A stretch of DNA of 43,193 bases. It comes from an uncultured Bacilli bacterium. Its GTDB lineage: Bacteria > Bacillota_I > Bacilli_A > RF39 > UBA660. Where the stretch lies: assembly GCA_947626535.1 (NCBI GenBank), contig CANQSO010000005.1, positions 1 through 43,193 of the forward strand, written 5' to 3'. The notes below the pieces were generated by a model. The model was not told the DNA's origin. It was given only the letters and a program-made list of their open reading frames with translations, and did not search any database. Below, one piece after another: positions 19,434 to 29,292 of the stretch. Numbering within the stretch: the stretch's first letter is position 1; each line of letters begins with the position of its first letter. Made by a program: the position numbers and the translations under genes.

Positions 19434-19452
19434 TGCTTTGAGAGGTGAAATC

Positions 19453-20379
19453 ATGGAATTTATGACTACAAAAGAAGCTGTTCTAAAATGGAATATTAGT
19501 GAAAGAAGAATAAGAAAATTATTAAAAGAGGGAAGAATAGAAGGCGCAGTCAAAAATGGAAATAGTTGGAATATCCCAATTGATGCACTAAAACCAGTTG
19601 ATAAAAGGGTTATAAAACCTGATCATAATGATTTTATTATTAATTTACCAAATAACTTTTTTGATGAAGTAGACAATTTGAAAAAAGAACTTGATAATAA
19701 AAGACCTATACCAAAAGATACACTTAGAACTCTACAAGAAAAAATTAATTTGGAATGGACTTATAATAGTAATGGTATAGAAGGAAATACTTTGACGCTT
19801 AGAGAAACTCAAGTAGTTTTAGAAGGAATTACTGTTGGTGGAAAATCAATAAAAGAACACTTAGAAGCTATAAATCACGAACGCGCAATTTTGTTTTTAC
19901 AGACTATAGTAAAGGATGATGACCCGATTACTGAGTGGAACATTAAAAATATACACACTCTTATATTAAAGAAAATTGATGATGAAAATGCTGGAAGATA
20001 TAGAAGTGAAAATGTAACTATAAAAGGAGCAACTCATATTCTACCAGACTTTGTAAAAGTTCCCGAGTTAATGGAAAAATTAATTTTAAATTATAAAATT
20101 TGGAATAAATATCATCCAATAATTCGAGCCACATTATTGCATGGTGAACTTGTTAAAATTCATCCTTTTGTTGATGGAAATGGAAGAACATCAAGATTAA
20201 TTATGAATTTAGATTTAATGAAACATGGATTTAATCCTGTAATTATAAAAAAAGAAAATAGACTACAATACTATGAAGCCTTAGATAAAGCCCATACAAT
20301 GCAAGATTATACTGATTTTATTAAATTGATTACTAAATTAGAAATTGAAATGTTAAAATATTATTTAAAATTGATTTAG
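19453..20379 (+). CDS. Fic family protein with N-terminal HTH and internal inhibitory motif
   Basis: HPFVDGNGRTSRLI Fic motif; TYNSNGIEGNTLTLRE inhibitory-helix motif; MTTKEAVLKWNISERRIRKLLKEGRIEGAVKNGNSWNIP HTH; called ORF start 19405 is the -35 box. Confidence 0.92.
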   Translation: MEFMTTKEAVLKWNISERRIRKLLKEGRIEGAVKNGNSWNIPIDALKPVDKRVIKPDHNDFIINLPNNFFDEVDNLKKELDNKRPIPKDTLRTLQEKINLEWTYNSNGIEGNTLTLRETQVVLEGITVGGKSIKEHLEAINHERAILFLQTIVKDDDPITEWNIKNIHTLILKKIDDENAGRYRSENVTIKGATHILPDFVKVPELMEKLILNYKIWNKYHPIIRATLLHGELVKIHPFVDGNGRTSRLIMNLDLMKHGFNPVIIKKENRLQYYEALDKAHTMQDYTDFIKLITKLEIEMLKYYLKLI

Positions 20380-20647
20380 CAAACAAATAGGAGGTTGATA
20401 ATATGGTACAATTTAATTATTAAACTTAGTTTAAAATATAAAAATATTTTTTTGAAAAAACTAATATCATAATAGTTTTAGATTATAATGAAAGTTTGAA
20501 AAAATTAAAAAATTGAAACTACATTTGTAAATTAAAAGTTATAAAAATAAATCAAAATAATTTTTTAACTTTTGCTCTTTTCTTAAAGACAAAGTTAGTT
20601 CTTTATGTTAAAATAAATTAGTACAGATTTATAAAAGGTGTGGTATT

Positions 20648-21433
20648 ATGGCAAAGATTATTTCATTAGTTAATCAAAAAGGTGGAGTAGGAAAAACAAC
20701 AACAAGTATTAATCTTGCTGCCGCTTTAGGTAAAGAAGGCAAAAAAACGCTTTTAATTGATTTAGATCCTCAAGGTAATTCTTCAAACGGTTTAGGTTTA
20801 AATAATAATGATTTTGAATATGATGCTTATGATGTTATAACTAATGCTTGTAATGTTAAAGATGCAATTGTTAAAACAAAATTTAAAAACTTATCAATTC
20901 TTCCAGCCACTATTAATTTAGCTGGTATTGATGTTGAATTTGTTAAAAAAATGTTAGAGGATAATTCTTTTAAACAAAATGAACAATTAAAGAATGCTAT
21001 TAAAGAGATTGAACCTTTATATGATTATATAATTATAGATTGTCAACCATCTTTGGGTATTTCAACTATGAATGCCTTGGTTGCAAGTAATTCTGTTATT
21101 ATTCCCGTTCAATGTGAATATTATGCTTTAGAAGGAATAACTCAATTGCTTAATTCCATTATTTTAGTGCAAAATAATATGAATCCTAATTTAAGAATTG
21201 AAGGAGTTTTACTTACGATGCTTGATGGAAGAACTAATATTGGTTTAGAAATAATTGAAGAAGTTCGCAAATGTTTTAAGACTTTAGTTTTTAATACTAT
21301 TATTCCCCGTTTAGTTCGTTTAGTAGAAGCACCATCTCATGGTAAACCAATTAGTGATTATGATCCAACTTCAAGAGCTACGTTAGCCTATGAAAATTTA
21401 GCAAAGGAAGTGATTAGTAGAAATGGAAACTAA
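20648..21433 (+). CDS. parA: Chromosome partitioning ATPase ParA/Soj
   Basis: IISLVNQKGGVGKTTTSINLAAAL, LIDLDPQGNSSNGLG. Confidence 0.96.
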   Translation: MAKIISLVNQKGGVGKTTTSINLAAALGKEGKKTLLIDLDPQGNSSNGLGLNNNDFEYDAYDVITNACNVKDAIVKTKFKNLSILPATINLAGIDVEFVKKMLEDNSFKQNEQLKNAIKEIEPLYDYIIIDCQPSLGISTMNALVASNSVIIPVQCEYYALEGITQLLNSIILVQNNMNPNLRIEGVLLTMLDGRTNIGLEIIEEVRKCFKTLVFNTIIPRLVRLVEAPSHGKPISDYDPTSRATLAYENLAKEVISRNGN

Positions 21434-22310
21434 AAGAAAAGCCTTAGGAAAAGGGCTTGAGCAATTATTTTCAAATGAAGTAATTAACTTTCAAAATTAT
21501 ACTAAAGAAATAGTTGATAATGCTAGTTCTTCTGATATTTTAGAAATTCCTTTAAGTGAAATAAGAAGTAATCCTTATCAACCAAGAAAAACTTTTGATG
21601 AAGAAACGATTAAAGAATTAGCCGAATCAATTAAAGAACATGGCATTATTGAACCTGTAATAGTCAAAAAAAGTATTAAAGGTTATGAACTTGTGGCAGG
21701 TGAAAGAAGATGTAAAGCTGCTAAAGAAGCAGGTTTAGAAAAAATTCCAGCTGTTATTAAAGATTTTAGTGATCAAGAAATGATGGAAGTTGCTTTAATT
21801 GAAAATATTCAAAGAGAAGATTTAAATCCGATTGAAGAAGCTACTGCCTATCAAAATATAATTAAATTAAGTAATTTATCGCAAGAAGAATTTGCCAAGA
21901 AATTTGGTAAAAGTCGTAGTTATGTGACTAATTTATTAGGCTTACTTAATTTACCAGAAGAAACAAGAAAATTAGTGATATCTAAAGAACTTAGTATGTC
22001 TCACGCAAGATGCTTAAGTAAATTAAGTGATGATTATCTAATAAATACTTTAGCAAATAAAGTTGTTAAAGAAGGAATGAGTGTTAGAACTTTAGAAAAT
22101 TTAATTAATGCTCAAGAACTTCCTAAAAAACAAAAACAAGAAAGAGATAATACTAAAAATATTCGTAATTCCATTTATGAAAAATTATTAAGAGAAAAAG
22201 TTGGTACTAAAGTTAAAATATCTCCTAAAAAGATTGAAATACCTTATAGTGATGAAGAAGATTTAGCCCAAATACTAGAATCTTTAGGAATTAGAATTGA
22301 GGAAATTTAA
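21423..22310 (+). CDS. parB: ParB/Spo0J partition protein
   Basis: RSNPYQPRKTFDEETIKELAESIKEHGIIEPVIV, GERRCKAAKEAG, ENIQREDLNPIEEA. Confidence 0.96.
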   Translation: METKRKALGKGLEQLFSNEVINFQNYTKEIVDNASSSDILEIPLSEIRSNPYQPRKTFDEETIKELAESIKEHGIIEPVIVKKSIKGYELVAGERRCKAAKEAGLEKIPAVIKDFSDQEMMEVALIENIQREDLNPIEEATAYQNIIKLSNLSQEEFAKKFGKSRSYVTNLLGLLNLPEETRKLVISKELSMSHARCLSKLSDDYLINTLANKVVKEGMSVRTLENLINAQELPKKQKQERDNTKNIRNSIYEKLLREKVGTKVKISPKKIEIPYSDEEDLAQILESLGIRIEEI

Positions 22311-23119
22311 TGAATAAGTTTTTTGAAGGTTTATTTAGAAAAGAAATTATTGGACCAGTAATTATTGTTGCAGTAGGATTTTTGCTACATAAAATAATTA
22401 AAGTTATTGTTGAAAAAATTTTTATTCATGGGAAAAATACTTATGAACAAAAGAAACGCAAAACGATTGTTAATTTAACTAATAATGTTATTAAATTTTT
22501 CTTATATGCAATCATGCTAATAATGATTTTAGATATTTATGGCATTGATACTAGAAGCTTTATTGCCTCTTTAGGAATTGCAGGAGTTGTAATTGGCTTA
22601 GCCTTACAAGAAACCGCTCAAGATTTTATTAGTGGTATAGCTATTATTACTGATAACTACTATGTTGTAGGAGATTTAGTAACAATTAATAACTTTACTG
22701 GTGAAGTAATTGAACTAAGTTTAAAAAGTACAAAAATTAAAAGTATTAGTGGGGAAGTATTAGTTATTGCAAATCATAATGTCACAACAGTTATAAACCT
22801 TAGTCAAGAACGAGCTGGTATTAAAGTTGATGTTCCAACTGCTTATGAAGAAAATTCTGATAAGGTTGAAAAAGTTTTAAAACAAGTTGTTGAACAAGCT
22901 AAAAAAATTCCTAATGTTTATCCTGATAGTAAATATTTAGGTATGGAAGAGTTTAAAGATTCAGCTATAACTTATTCATTTGTTGTCTTTTGTAAACAAA
23001 GTGAACGTTTTGATATTAAAAGAAGAATTTTAAAATTAGTTAAAGAATTTTATGAACAAGAAAATTTAAAAATCCCTTATAATCAAATTGAGGTGCATAA
23101 TGGAAAAGATATTGTATAA
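22310..23119 (+). CDS. MscS-family mechanosensitive channel
   Basis: ASLGIAGVVIGLALQETAQDFISGIAIITDNYYVVGDLV. Confidence 0.92.
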   Translation: MNKFFEGLFRKEIIGPVIIVAVGFLLHKIIKVIVEKIFIHGKNTYEQKKRKTIVNLTNNVIKFFLYAIMLIMILDIYGIDTRSFIASLGIAGVVIGLALQETAQDFISGIAIITDNYYVVGDLVTINNFTGEVIELSLKSTKIKSISGEVLVIANHNVTTVINLSQERAGIKVDVPTAYEENSDKVEKVLKQVVEQAKKIPNVYPDSKYLGMEEFKDSAITYSFVVFCKQSERFDIKRRILKLVKEFYEQENLKIPYNQIEVHNGKDIV

Positions 23120-23312
23120 TTTAAATGATCATGTTATTATGAAAAAGCCTCATGCTTGTAAAACTAATGAATGGGTTATTACCAGAGTGGGGGTAGATAT
23201 TAAATTAAAATGTTTTTATTGTGGACATGAAATTATGATGGATCGTTTAGAATTTGAACGTAAATTAAAAAAGGTAATTGGTGATATAAATGAAACAAAA
23301 ATTGAAAAATAA
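23100..23312 (+). CDS. DUF951 family small protein
   Basis: NDHVIMKKPHACKTNEWVITRVGVDIKLKCFYCGHEIMMDRLEFERKLKK; start taken as the ATG of MEKILYNL. Confidence 0.85.
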   Translation: MEKILYNLNDHVIMKKPHACKTNEWVITRVGVDIKLKCFYCGHEIMMDRLEFERKLKKVIGDINETKIEK

Positions 23313-24828
23313 ATTAACTCTTCATCCGATTATGACTTACTTAATATTTGTAGGTATAATCATTGTAATAAGTGGGATATTATCTTTTATTGGTATTGCA
23401 TCAACTACATATAAGATTAATGTTAATACTCTAGAATATAATCAAAGTCTTTTAAGTGTTAAATCTTTATTTAACTTGACTGGTATTAGATATATTTTTA
23501 GTTCAACGGTATCTAACTTTATGAACTTTGCTCCTTTAAGTAGTTTTATAATCATTTTAATTGGTTTTGGGGTAATGGAAAAAAGTGGTTTTTTAAAAAC
23601 TGCTGTTGCCGTTATAACTAAGAAAATGAAGAAAAATACCGTAACTTTTTTAATAGTTTTCTTAAGCGTTGCCTTAAGTATTATGGGGGACTTATCCTAT
23701 ATTGTTATGCTTCCTTTAAGTGCTTGTATATTTAAATATGGAAGACGTAATCCTAAAATCGGTTTAATTGCTTCTTTTGCAGGGCTTTCTTGTGGCCAAG
23801 GTTTGTCAGCTATTTTTACAAGTGTAGACTCATCCCTTTTAACGGAAACCTCACTTGCGGCCAGAATTATTGATCCATCATATCGCCTTGCAACAATTAG
23901 TTCAATCTTTATTATGACCGTAGCCGTAGTGTTAGTTTCTTTAGCAATCACTTGGATTACTGAAAAAAAAGTTGCTAATAAAATTGGAAAATATCAAATA
24001 CCTGAAGAAGATAAAGAAGATATTTTAGTAACGAGAAAAGAAATTAAAGGATTTATTTTTTCAGTTGGGGCAGCAATTTTATATATCTTAGTATTCTTAT
24101 ATAATATTATACCAGGTCTTCCTTTTTCTGGAGCTTTATTAGATAATACCCAAGGATTTTTTATCGACAAACTATTTAGTTATAATTCTTTCTTCTCTAA
24201 TGGTTTTGTCTTTGTTGTAACTATTTTCTTTGTTATCTTAGGTTTATTTTATGGAATTGGTTCGAGAACTATTAAAAATCATCAAGACTTTATTGATACT
24301 TTAGGACATTCTTTGGATGGAACCGGAAAAACTTTAGTGTTGATTTTCTTTGCATCTTTATTTATAAGTTTATTTAAAGAAACTAATATTGGCTCTGTTA
24401 TTGTCGCGTCTTTAGCTAATTTATTTAGTAGTTTAAATTTCTCAGGGCTACCTTTAGTAATCTTGTTATTCCTAATTAGTGCTGTTGCCACATTCTTTGT
24501 GCCAACTTCAATTACTAAGTGGTCTATTTTAGCTCCTGTTGTAGTGCCTGTTATGATGAATGCTGGAATATCTCCTGAATTTTCGCAAGTAATATTCCGT
24601 TTTGGGGAATCATCTGTAATGGGTCTAACCCCATTAATGGCTTACTTTGTTATTTACCTAGCTATGTTAAATAAATATCATGATAAAGATAATTCTATCC
24701 CTTTAATGGAAGCCTTACGTTATCAAATACCATATTGTATTGTAACCTTCTTTGTTTTACTAACCTTAATTATCTTATGGTATGTTATTGGTCTTCCTCT
24801 TGGAATTAATGGAGCTATAGTGCTATAA
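23290..24828 (+). CDS. AbgT-family transporter
   Basis: Multi-TM; N-terminal LTLHPIMTYLIFVGIIIVISGILS; ESSVMGLTPLMAYFVIYLAML. Confidence 0.8.
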   Translation: MKQKLKNKLTLHPIMTYLIFVGIIIVISGILSFIGIASTTYKINVNTLEYNQSLLSVKSLFNLTGIRYIFSSTVSNFMNFAPLSSFIIILIGFGVMEKSGFLKTAVAVITKKMKKNTVTFLIVFLSVALSIMGDLSYIVMLPLSACIFKYGRRNPKIGLIASFAGLSCGQGLSAIFTSVDSSLLTETSLAARIIDPSYRLATISSIFIMTVAVVLVSLAITWITEKKVANKIGKYQIPEEDKEDILVTRKEIKGFIFSVGAAILYILVFLYNIIPGLPFSGALLDNTQGFFIDKLFSYNSFFSNGFVFVVTIFFVILGLFYGIGSRTIKNHQDFIDTLGHSLDGTGKTLVLIFFASLFISLFKETNIGSVIVASLANLFSSLNFSGLPLVILLFLISAVATFFVPTSITKWSILAPVVVPVMMNAGISPEFSQVIFRFGESSVMGLTPLMAYFVIYLAMLNKYHDKDNSIPLMEALRYQIPYCIVTFFVLLTLIILWYVIGLPLGINGAIVL

Positions 24829-24850
24829 TTTAAAAGAAAGGTGTGGTCAT

Positions 24851-25954
24851 ATGTCTTTAAAAGCGGGGATTATTGGTTTACCAAATGTGGGAAAGTCGAC
24901 TTTATTTAATGCAATCACTAAAAAGCATATCTTAGCAGCTAATTATCCTTTTGCTACCATTGAACCAAATGTTGGGGTGGTAACGGTTCCGGATAGTCGT
25001 CTAGAATTCTTAGAAAATTTATATGTTCCTAAAAATACCGTTCCAACTTCATTTGAATTTACCGATATTGCAGGTTTAGTAAAAGGAGCTAGTCAAGGTG
25101 AAGGTTTAGGTAATAAATTTTTATCACATATTAGAGAAGTTGATGCCATTGTTGAAGTAGTAAGATGTTTTCAAGATGAAAATATTATTCATGTTGCCGG
25201 GGGAGTAGATCCGATTAGAGATATTGAAATTATTAACGTTGAATTAATACTAGCAGATTTAGAAATCATTTTAAATCGTATTAGTAAAATCGAAAAAAAA
25301 GCAACAACAACGAAAGATAAAGAATCATTATTAGAATTAGGAGCTTTACAAAAATGTCAAAAGTCTTTAGAACAAAATATTCCAATCAGATTAATTAAAG
25401 ATTTGAATGATGATGAACAACTGGCAATTAAAAGTTTTAATTTTATAACTGCTAAACCGATAATTTATGTAGCTAATGTTAATGAAGATACGGCTGTTCT
25501 AGGTGAAAATGAATATGTTAGTAAAGTTAAAAGTTATGCTAGTAATGAAGGTTCTAGTGTAATTGTGATGTGTGCTAAAATGGAAAGTGAATTAGCTGAG
25601 TTAGAAGAAAGTGAAAAGAAAAACTTCTTAAAAGAATTAGGTATTAATTATAGTGGTTTAGATAAATTGATTTTTGCGACTTATGATTTACTAGGACTTG
25701 AAACATTTTTTACCGTTGGTAAAGATGAATGTCGAGCTTGGACTTTTAAAAAGGGAATGGTTGCTAAGAAATGTGCTGGTTTAATTCATTCTGATATTGA
25801 AAGAGGTTTTATTAAAGCCGAAATTATGAAATATAATGATTTAGAAGAATTAAAAGATGATAAAAAAGTTCAAGAAGCTGGTAAGCTTTATTTAGAAGGT
25901 AAAGATTATGTAATGCAAGATGGGGATATTGTATATTTTCGTTTTAATGTTTAA
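24851..25954 (+). CDS. ychF: Redox-regulated ATPase/GTPase YchF
   Basis: KAGIIGLPNVGKSTLFNAIT, DIAGLVKGASQGEGLGNKFLSHIREVDAI, C-terminal TGS-like domain. Confidence 0.97.
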   Translation: MSLKAGIIGLPNVGKSTLFNAITKKHILAANYPFATIEPNVGVVTVPDSRLEFLENLYVPKNTVPTSFEFTDIAGLVKGASQGEGLGNKFLSHIREVDAIVEVVRCFQDENIIHVAGGVDPIRDIEIINVELILADLEIILNRISKIEKKATTTKDKESLLELGALQKCQKSLEQNIPIRLIKDLNDDEQLAIKSFNFITAKPIIYVANVNEDTAVLGENEYVSKVKSYASNEGSSVIVMCAKMESELAELEESEKKNFLKELGINYSGLDKLIFATYDLLGLETFFTVGKDECRAWTFKKGMVAKKCAGLIHSDIERGFIKAEIMKYNDLEELKDDKKVQEAGKLYLEGKDYVMQDGDIVYFRFNV

Positions 25955-25970
25955 AAAATAGAGGTGTGGG

Positions 25971-26690
25971 ATGTTTTGGATTAGTTTATTAGTGGCAGTT
26001 TTTTTAGGACTTGAGTGTTATAGTTTATTTCAAAAAAAATTAAAGAAGACAAGTATAAGATTTGCTTTGTTAACTTTAGTATATCTTGTTATTAACTTTT
26101 TAATGCTTTATAAATCTTTAAAAGTAGAATATTCATCTATAATCTATTTAATGAATTCTTTAGCTAATAATCCAATTGTAACTATTTTATGGATACTAAT
26201 AAATATTGCTTTATATTTGTATCTTGCTAAAGAAATGTTTAAACTTCGTAAAAAACATAAACAAAATAAAAAAATATTATTAGGAATATTAATTTCATAT
26301 TTAATTTATGATATCTTGTTAATCTTTGTTTTGTTCCATAATATTATGGTTTATATTTTATTAATTCTATTAATTAGTTTAATTGTCTTAACCGTTAAAA
26401 GTTATTTAAAATCTCATAAAAATTATTTAATTATTATTTTTCTAATTTTAAGTTTATTTACTTTCTATTCATACTTTACTTATGGAGGTTCTGCTAGACT
26501 TCAAATTGCCATGATGGGTTACCCTTTTAGTGCCTATCAAACGGGTTTAGAAGAATTAACTCATTTAAAAGAAAAAAATGTTAGACAATTTTATCCCATT
26601 AAAAATATTCCCGTTGAAAGTGGAGATATGGGTATTATTTTAATTAAAAATCATGTTATTATTAAAATTGGTAAATATATTGGCTTTTAA
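25971..26690 (+). CDS. Uncharacterised multi-TM membrane protein
   Basis: Several hydrophobic helices; good ORF with RBS. Confidence 0.6.
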   Translation: MFWISLLVAVFLGLECYSLFQKKLKKTSIRFALLTLVYLVINFLMLYKSLKVEYSSIIYLMNSLANNPIVTILWILINIALYLYLAKEMFKLRKKHKQNKKILLGILISYLIYDILLIFVLFHNIMVYILLILLISLIVLTVKSYLKSHKNYLIIIFLILSLFTFYSYFTYGGSARLQIAMMGYPFSAYQTGLEELTHLKEKNVRQFYPIKNIPVESGDMGIILIKNHVIIKIGKYIGF

Positions 26691-26700
26691 TAAGCCTTTT
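26682..26700 (+). terminator. Rho-independent terminator
   Basis: GGCTT...AAGCC followed by TTTTTATTTTT. Confidence 0.6.
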
Positions 26701-26865
26701 TATTTTTATAAAAAATGTAGAATTATTATTAAAAAAATAGTTAAAAATTTACGGTTTGTTTTCTAAAAATGTGATTTTTAAAGCAAAAAAGCCTTCTAAA
26801 AATGTGATTTTAGGTGTTGATTTTCTTTCTGAAAATGTGATAATATTATTTAGGAGAGTGATATT

Positions 26866-28212
26866 ATGGCTGAGTTAAAGCGAAAAATAGATAAATTTTT
26901 AGTTGATTGGAAAAATTCAAAAGATAAAAAACCATTAATAATTAAAGGAGCAAGACAAATTGGTAAGACGACATCGATAGAAAAATTTGGTAAAGAAAAT
27001 TACACATCTTTTATTGAAATTAATTATGTTTCTATGCCTCAATTTACTCAGATATTTCAAAATGGCTATTCAACAGATAAAATTATTAAAAATATTAGTT
27101 TGCTAAATAGTGATTTTAAATTTATACCAGGAGATACTTTAATATTTTTTGATGAAATGCAAGAATATCCTGATACGGCAACATCTTTAAAATTTTTTCA
27201 TGAAGATGGTAGATTTGATGTTATTTGTTCTGGTTCATTAATGGGAATAAATTATAATCAAATCCATTCTAATAGTGTAGGTAATAAAGAAGATTACATA
27301 ATGATGTCATTAGATTTTGAAGAATATTTATGGGCTAAAGGATATAGTAATGAACAAATTGAAGATTTGTATAAATGTATGAAAGAAGTTAAGCCATTAA
27401 CAAATATAGAGTATGATGTTATGATGAGTAATTTTAAAGATTACATTATAACTGGGGGAATGCCTGAAATTGTAAGTACATTTATTGATAACAAAAATTT
27501 TAGTGGGATTTTATCATTAGAGCAAAAATTATTAGCTGATTATGAAGAAGATATTACTAAATATGCTGGTGGTTTAGATAAATCAAAAATATTAGATGCT
27601 TATAAAAAAATTAAAATATTTCTTGGAAATGATAATAAGAAATTTCAAATTACTAAACTCAGAAATGGAGCTAGAAATAGAGAGTACATTGGTGTTATAG
27701 ATTGGCTAGATAGAGCTGGAATTGTTAACATAAGTTATTCATTAGAACACTTAGAAATGCCTTTGAAAGCAAATTATAATCCAGATAATTATCGTCTTTA
27801 CTTTAGTGATACCGGACTATTAATAGGCTCGCTTGATGAAGAATCACAAAAAGATTTAAGAAATAATCAAAACTTTGGAACGTATAAAGGAGCTCTATAT
27901 GAAAATATAGTGGCAGAAATGCTTACTAAAGCTGGATTTGATTTATTCTTTTATAGAGACGAACAAAATAAAATCGAAATGGATTTTATAATAAGGGATG
28001 AAAAAAGTATAATTCCTGTAGAAGTAAAAGCAAGTGATAACGCAACTTATTCATTAAATAAATTAATAGAAGAAAAACAATATAAAAATGTGAAATATGG
28101 TATAAAACTATGTAATAAAAATATAGGATTTAATGGTAAATTTTATACATTTCCGTACTTTATGACTTTTTTTCTTAAACGCTTTTTAAATGAAAAAAAG
28201 TTGGAAAAATAG
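26866..28212 (+). CDS. AAA ATPase with DUF4143-type C-terminal domain
   Basis: IIKGARQIGKTTSIEKFG, TLIFFDEMQEYPD, CSGSLMG, YITGGMPEIV, FYRDEQNKIEMDFIIRDEKSIIPVEVKAS. Confidence 0.92.
   Translation: MAELKRKIDKFLVDWKNSKDKKPLIIKGARQIGKTTSIEKFGKENYTSFIEINYVSMPQFTQIFQNGYSTDKIIKNISLLNSDFKFIPGDTLIFFDEMQEYPDTATSLKFFHEDGRFDVICSGSLMGINYNQIHSNSVGNKEDYIMMSLDFEEYLWAKGYSNEQIEDLYKCMKEVKPLTNIEYDVMMSNFKDYIITGGMPEIVSTFIDNKNFSGILSLEQKLLADYEEDITKYAGGLDKSKILDAYKKIKIFLGNDNKKFQITKLRNGARNREYIGVIDWLDRAGIVNISYSLEHLEMPLKANYNPDNYRLYFSDTGLLIGSLDEESQKDLRNNQNFGTYKGALYENIVAEMLTKAGFDLFFYRDEQNKIEMDFIIRDEKSIIPVEVKASDNATYSLNKLIEEKQYKNVKYGIKLCNKNIGFNGKFYTFPYFMTFFLKRFLNEKKLEK
28150..28199 (+). repeat. Direct repeat A, in the 3' end of the DUF4143-type ATPase gene
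   Basis: Encodes TFPYFMTFFLKRFLNEKK; matched by 28929-28985 (TFSYFINFFLKRFLNEKK*). Confidence 0.8.
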
Positions 28213-28278
28213 ATAAAATATAATGGAATAAGTTTCAAAAATATGCATACAATATATATATAATATATGTATATTAAG

Positions 28279-28307
28279 TTGACAAAACTAAACAAATATG
28301 TTAATAT
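28279..28307 (+). promoter_or_regulatory. Sigma70-type promoter of the toxin-antitoxin operon
   Basis: TTGACA (28279-28284), 17-nt spacer, TAATAT (28302-28307). Confidence 0.6.
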
Positions 28308-28332
28308 ACTATCGAAAAGGAGGGTTGATGTT

Positions 28333-28626
28333 ATGGCTAATTTAACTAGCATTGTTAATGTCAACGTGGATAAAAACTTAAAAAATCAAGCAAATGAAAT
28401 CCTTAATGATTTAGGACTAAATATGAGCACTGCTATTAATATGTTTTTAAAACAAATAGTTAAACGAGATGGACTTCCATTTGAAGTAACAAATCCTAAG
28501 CCAAGTAACGAAATGTTGCATGCTTTAGAAGAGAGTGAAAAAATAATAAAAGAGATAAGAGAAGGAAGAAGAACAGGTTATAATAATATGAGTGACCTTA
28601 TATCTTCTTTAGAAGAGGAATATTAA
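28333..28626 (+). CDS. RelB/DinJ-family antitoxin
   Basis: NLTSIVNVNVDKNLKNQANEILNDLGLNMSTAINMFLKQIVKRDGLPFEV; RBS AAGGAGG; upstream part of the called ORF overlaps the promoter. Confidence 0.92.
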   Translation: MANLTSIVNVNVDKNLKNQANEILNDLGLNMSTAINMFLKQIVKRDGLPFEVTNPKPSNEMLHALEESEKIIKEIREGRRTGYNNMSDLISSLEEEY

Positions 28627-28913
28627 TGAAATTCATTGTAGATTATACTAGTGATTTTAAAAAACAATTTAAAAAAATTAAAAAACAGGGAAAAGATTTA
28701 AAAAAGTTATATGAAGTAATAGAACTTTTAGCAAATGGACAACAGCTAGATTCAAAATGTAGAAATCATAAACTAATTAATGATAAATACTATAAAAAGT
28801 GTTATGAATGTCATATTGCACCAGATTGGTTATTGATTTATAGATATGAAGAAAAAGAATTAATTTTACCATTAATGAATACTGGCAGTCATAGTGAATT
28901 ATTTGATAAATAA
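28626..28913 (+). CDS. YafQ/RelE-family mRNA interferase toxin
   Basis: SDFKKQFKKIKKQGKDLKKLYEVI, CRNHKL, KCYECHIAPDWLLIYRYEE, NTGSHSELF. Confidence 0.92.
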   Translation: MKFIVDYTSDFKKQFKKIKKQGKDLKKLYEVIELLANGQQLDSKCRNHKLINDKYYKKCYECHIAPDWLLIYRYEEKELILPLMNTGSHSELFDK

Positions 28914-28928
28914 GATATCTTTTCTGAA

Positions 28929-28985
28929 AACATTTTCATATTTCATAAACTTTTTTCTTAAACGCTTTTTAAATGAAAAAAAATG
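28929..28985 (+). repeat. Direct repeat B, stand-alone ATPase C-terminal fragment after the toxin gene
   Basis: ACATTTTCATATTTCATAAACTTTTTTCTTAAACGCTTTTTAAATGAAAAAAAATGA translates TFSYFINFFLKRFLNEKK*. Confidence 0.8.
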
Positions 28986-29205
28986 AGTTTTCCAAAATAT
29001 TTTTCTAAAAATGTGATTTTTGTTATTGATTTTCTTTCTAAAAATGTGAAAATTCAGGAAAAAATAGTCGGAATTTTGTGTAAAAATAGCTTAAAAAAGT
29101 CGGAATTTTGTGTTAAACATCTAGAAATAAAGTATTTGTTCATATTTAATTTATAAGGCAATACCTAATAATTATGGTGTACTTTAGTTCAAATAAATAA
29201 ATATA

Positions 29206-29234
29206 ACACCTAGTAAAATTAGGTGTATTTTTTT
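29206..29234 (+). terminator. Rho-independent terminator-like hairpin
   Basis: ACACCTA (29206-29212) / TAGGTGT (29220-29226) followed by T7. Confidence 0.6.
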
Positions 29235-29292
29235 GAAAAGATGTAAGTGACAAACAATCGTTTTTTTTGTATAATTTAATTGGGTGGGTTCT

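Noticed and set aside
20380-20640. Short ORF (MVQFNY*) after fic with a good RBS
   Set aside because: Too short to support; probably a remnant of a lost gene
26755-29115. CRISPR array
   Set aside because: Repeats are short, imperfect and irregularly spaced, and no cas genes are seen
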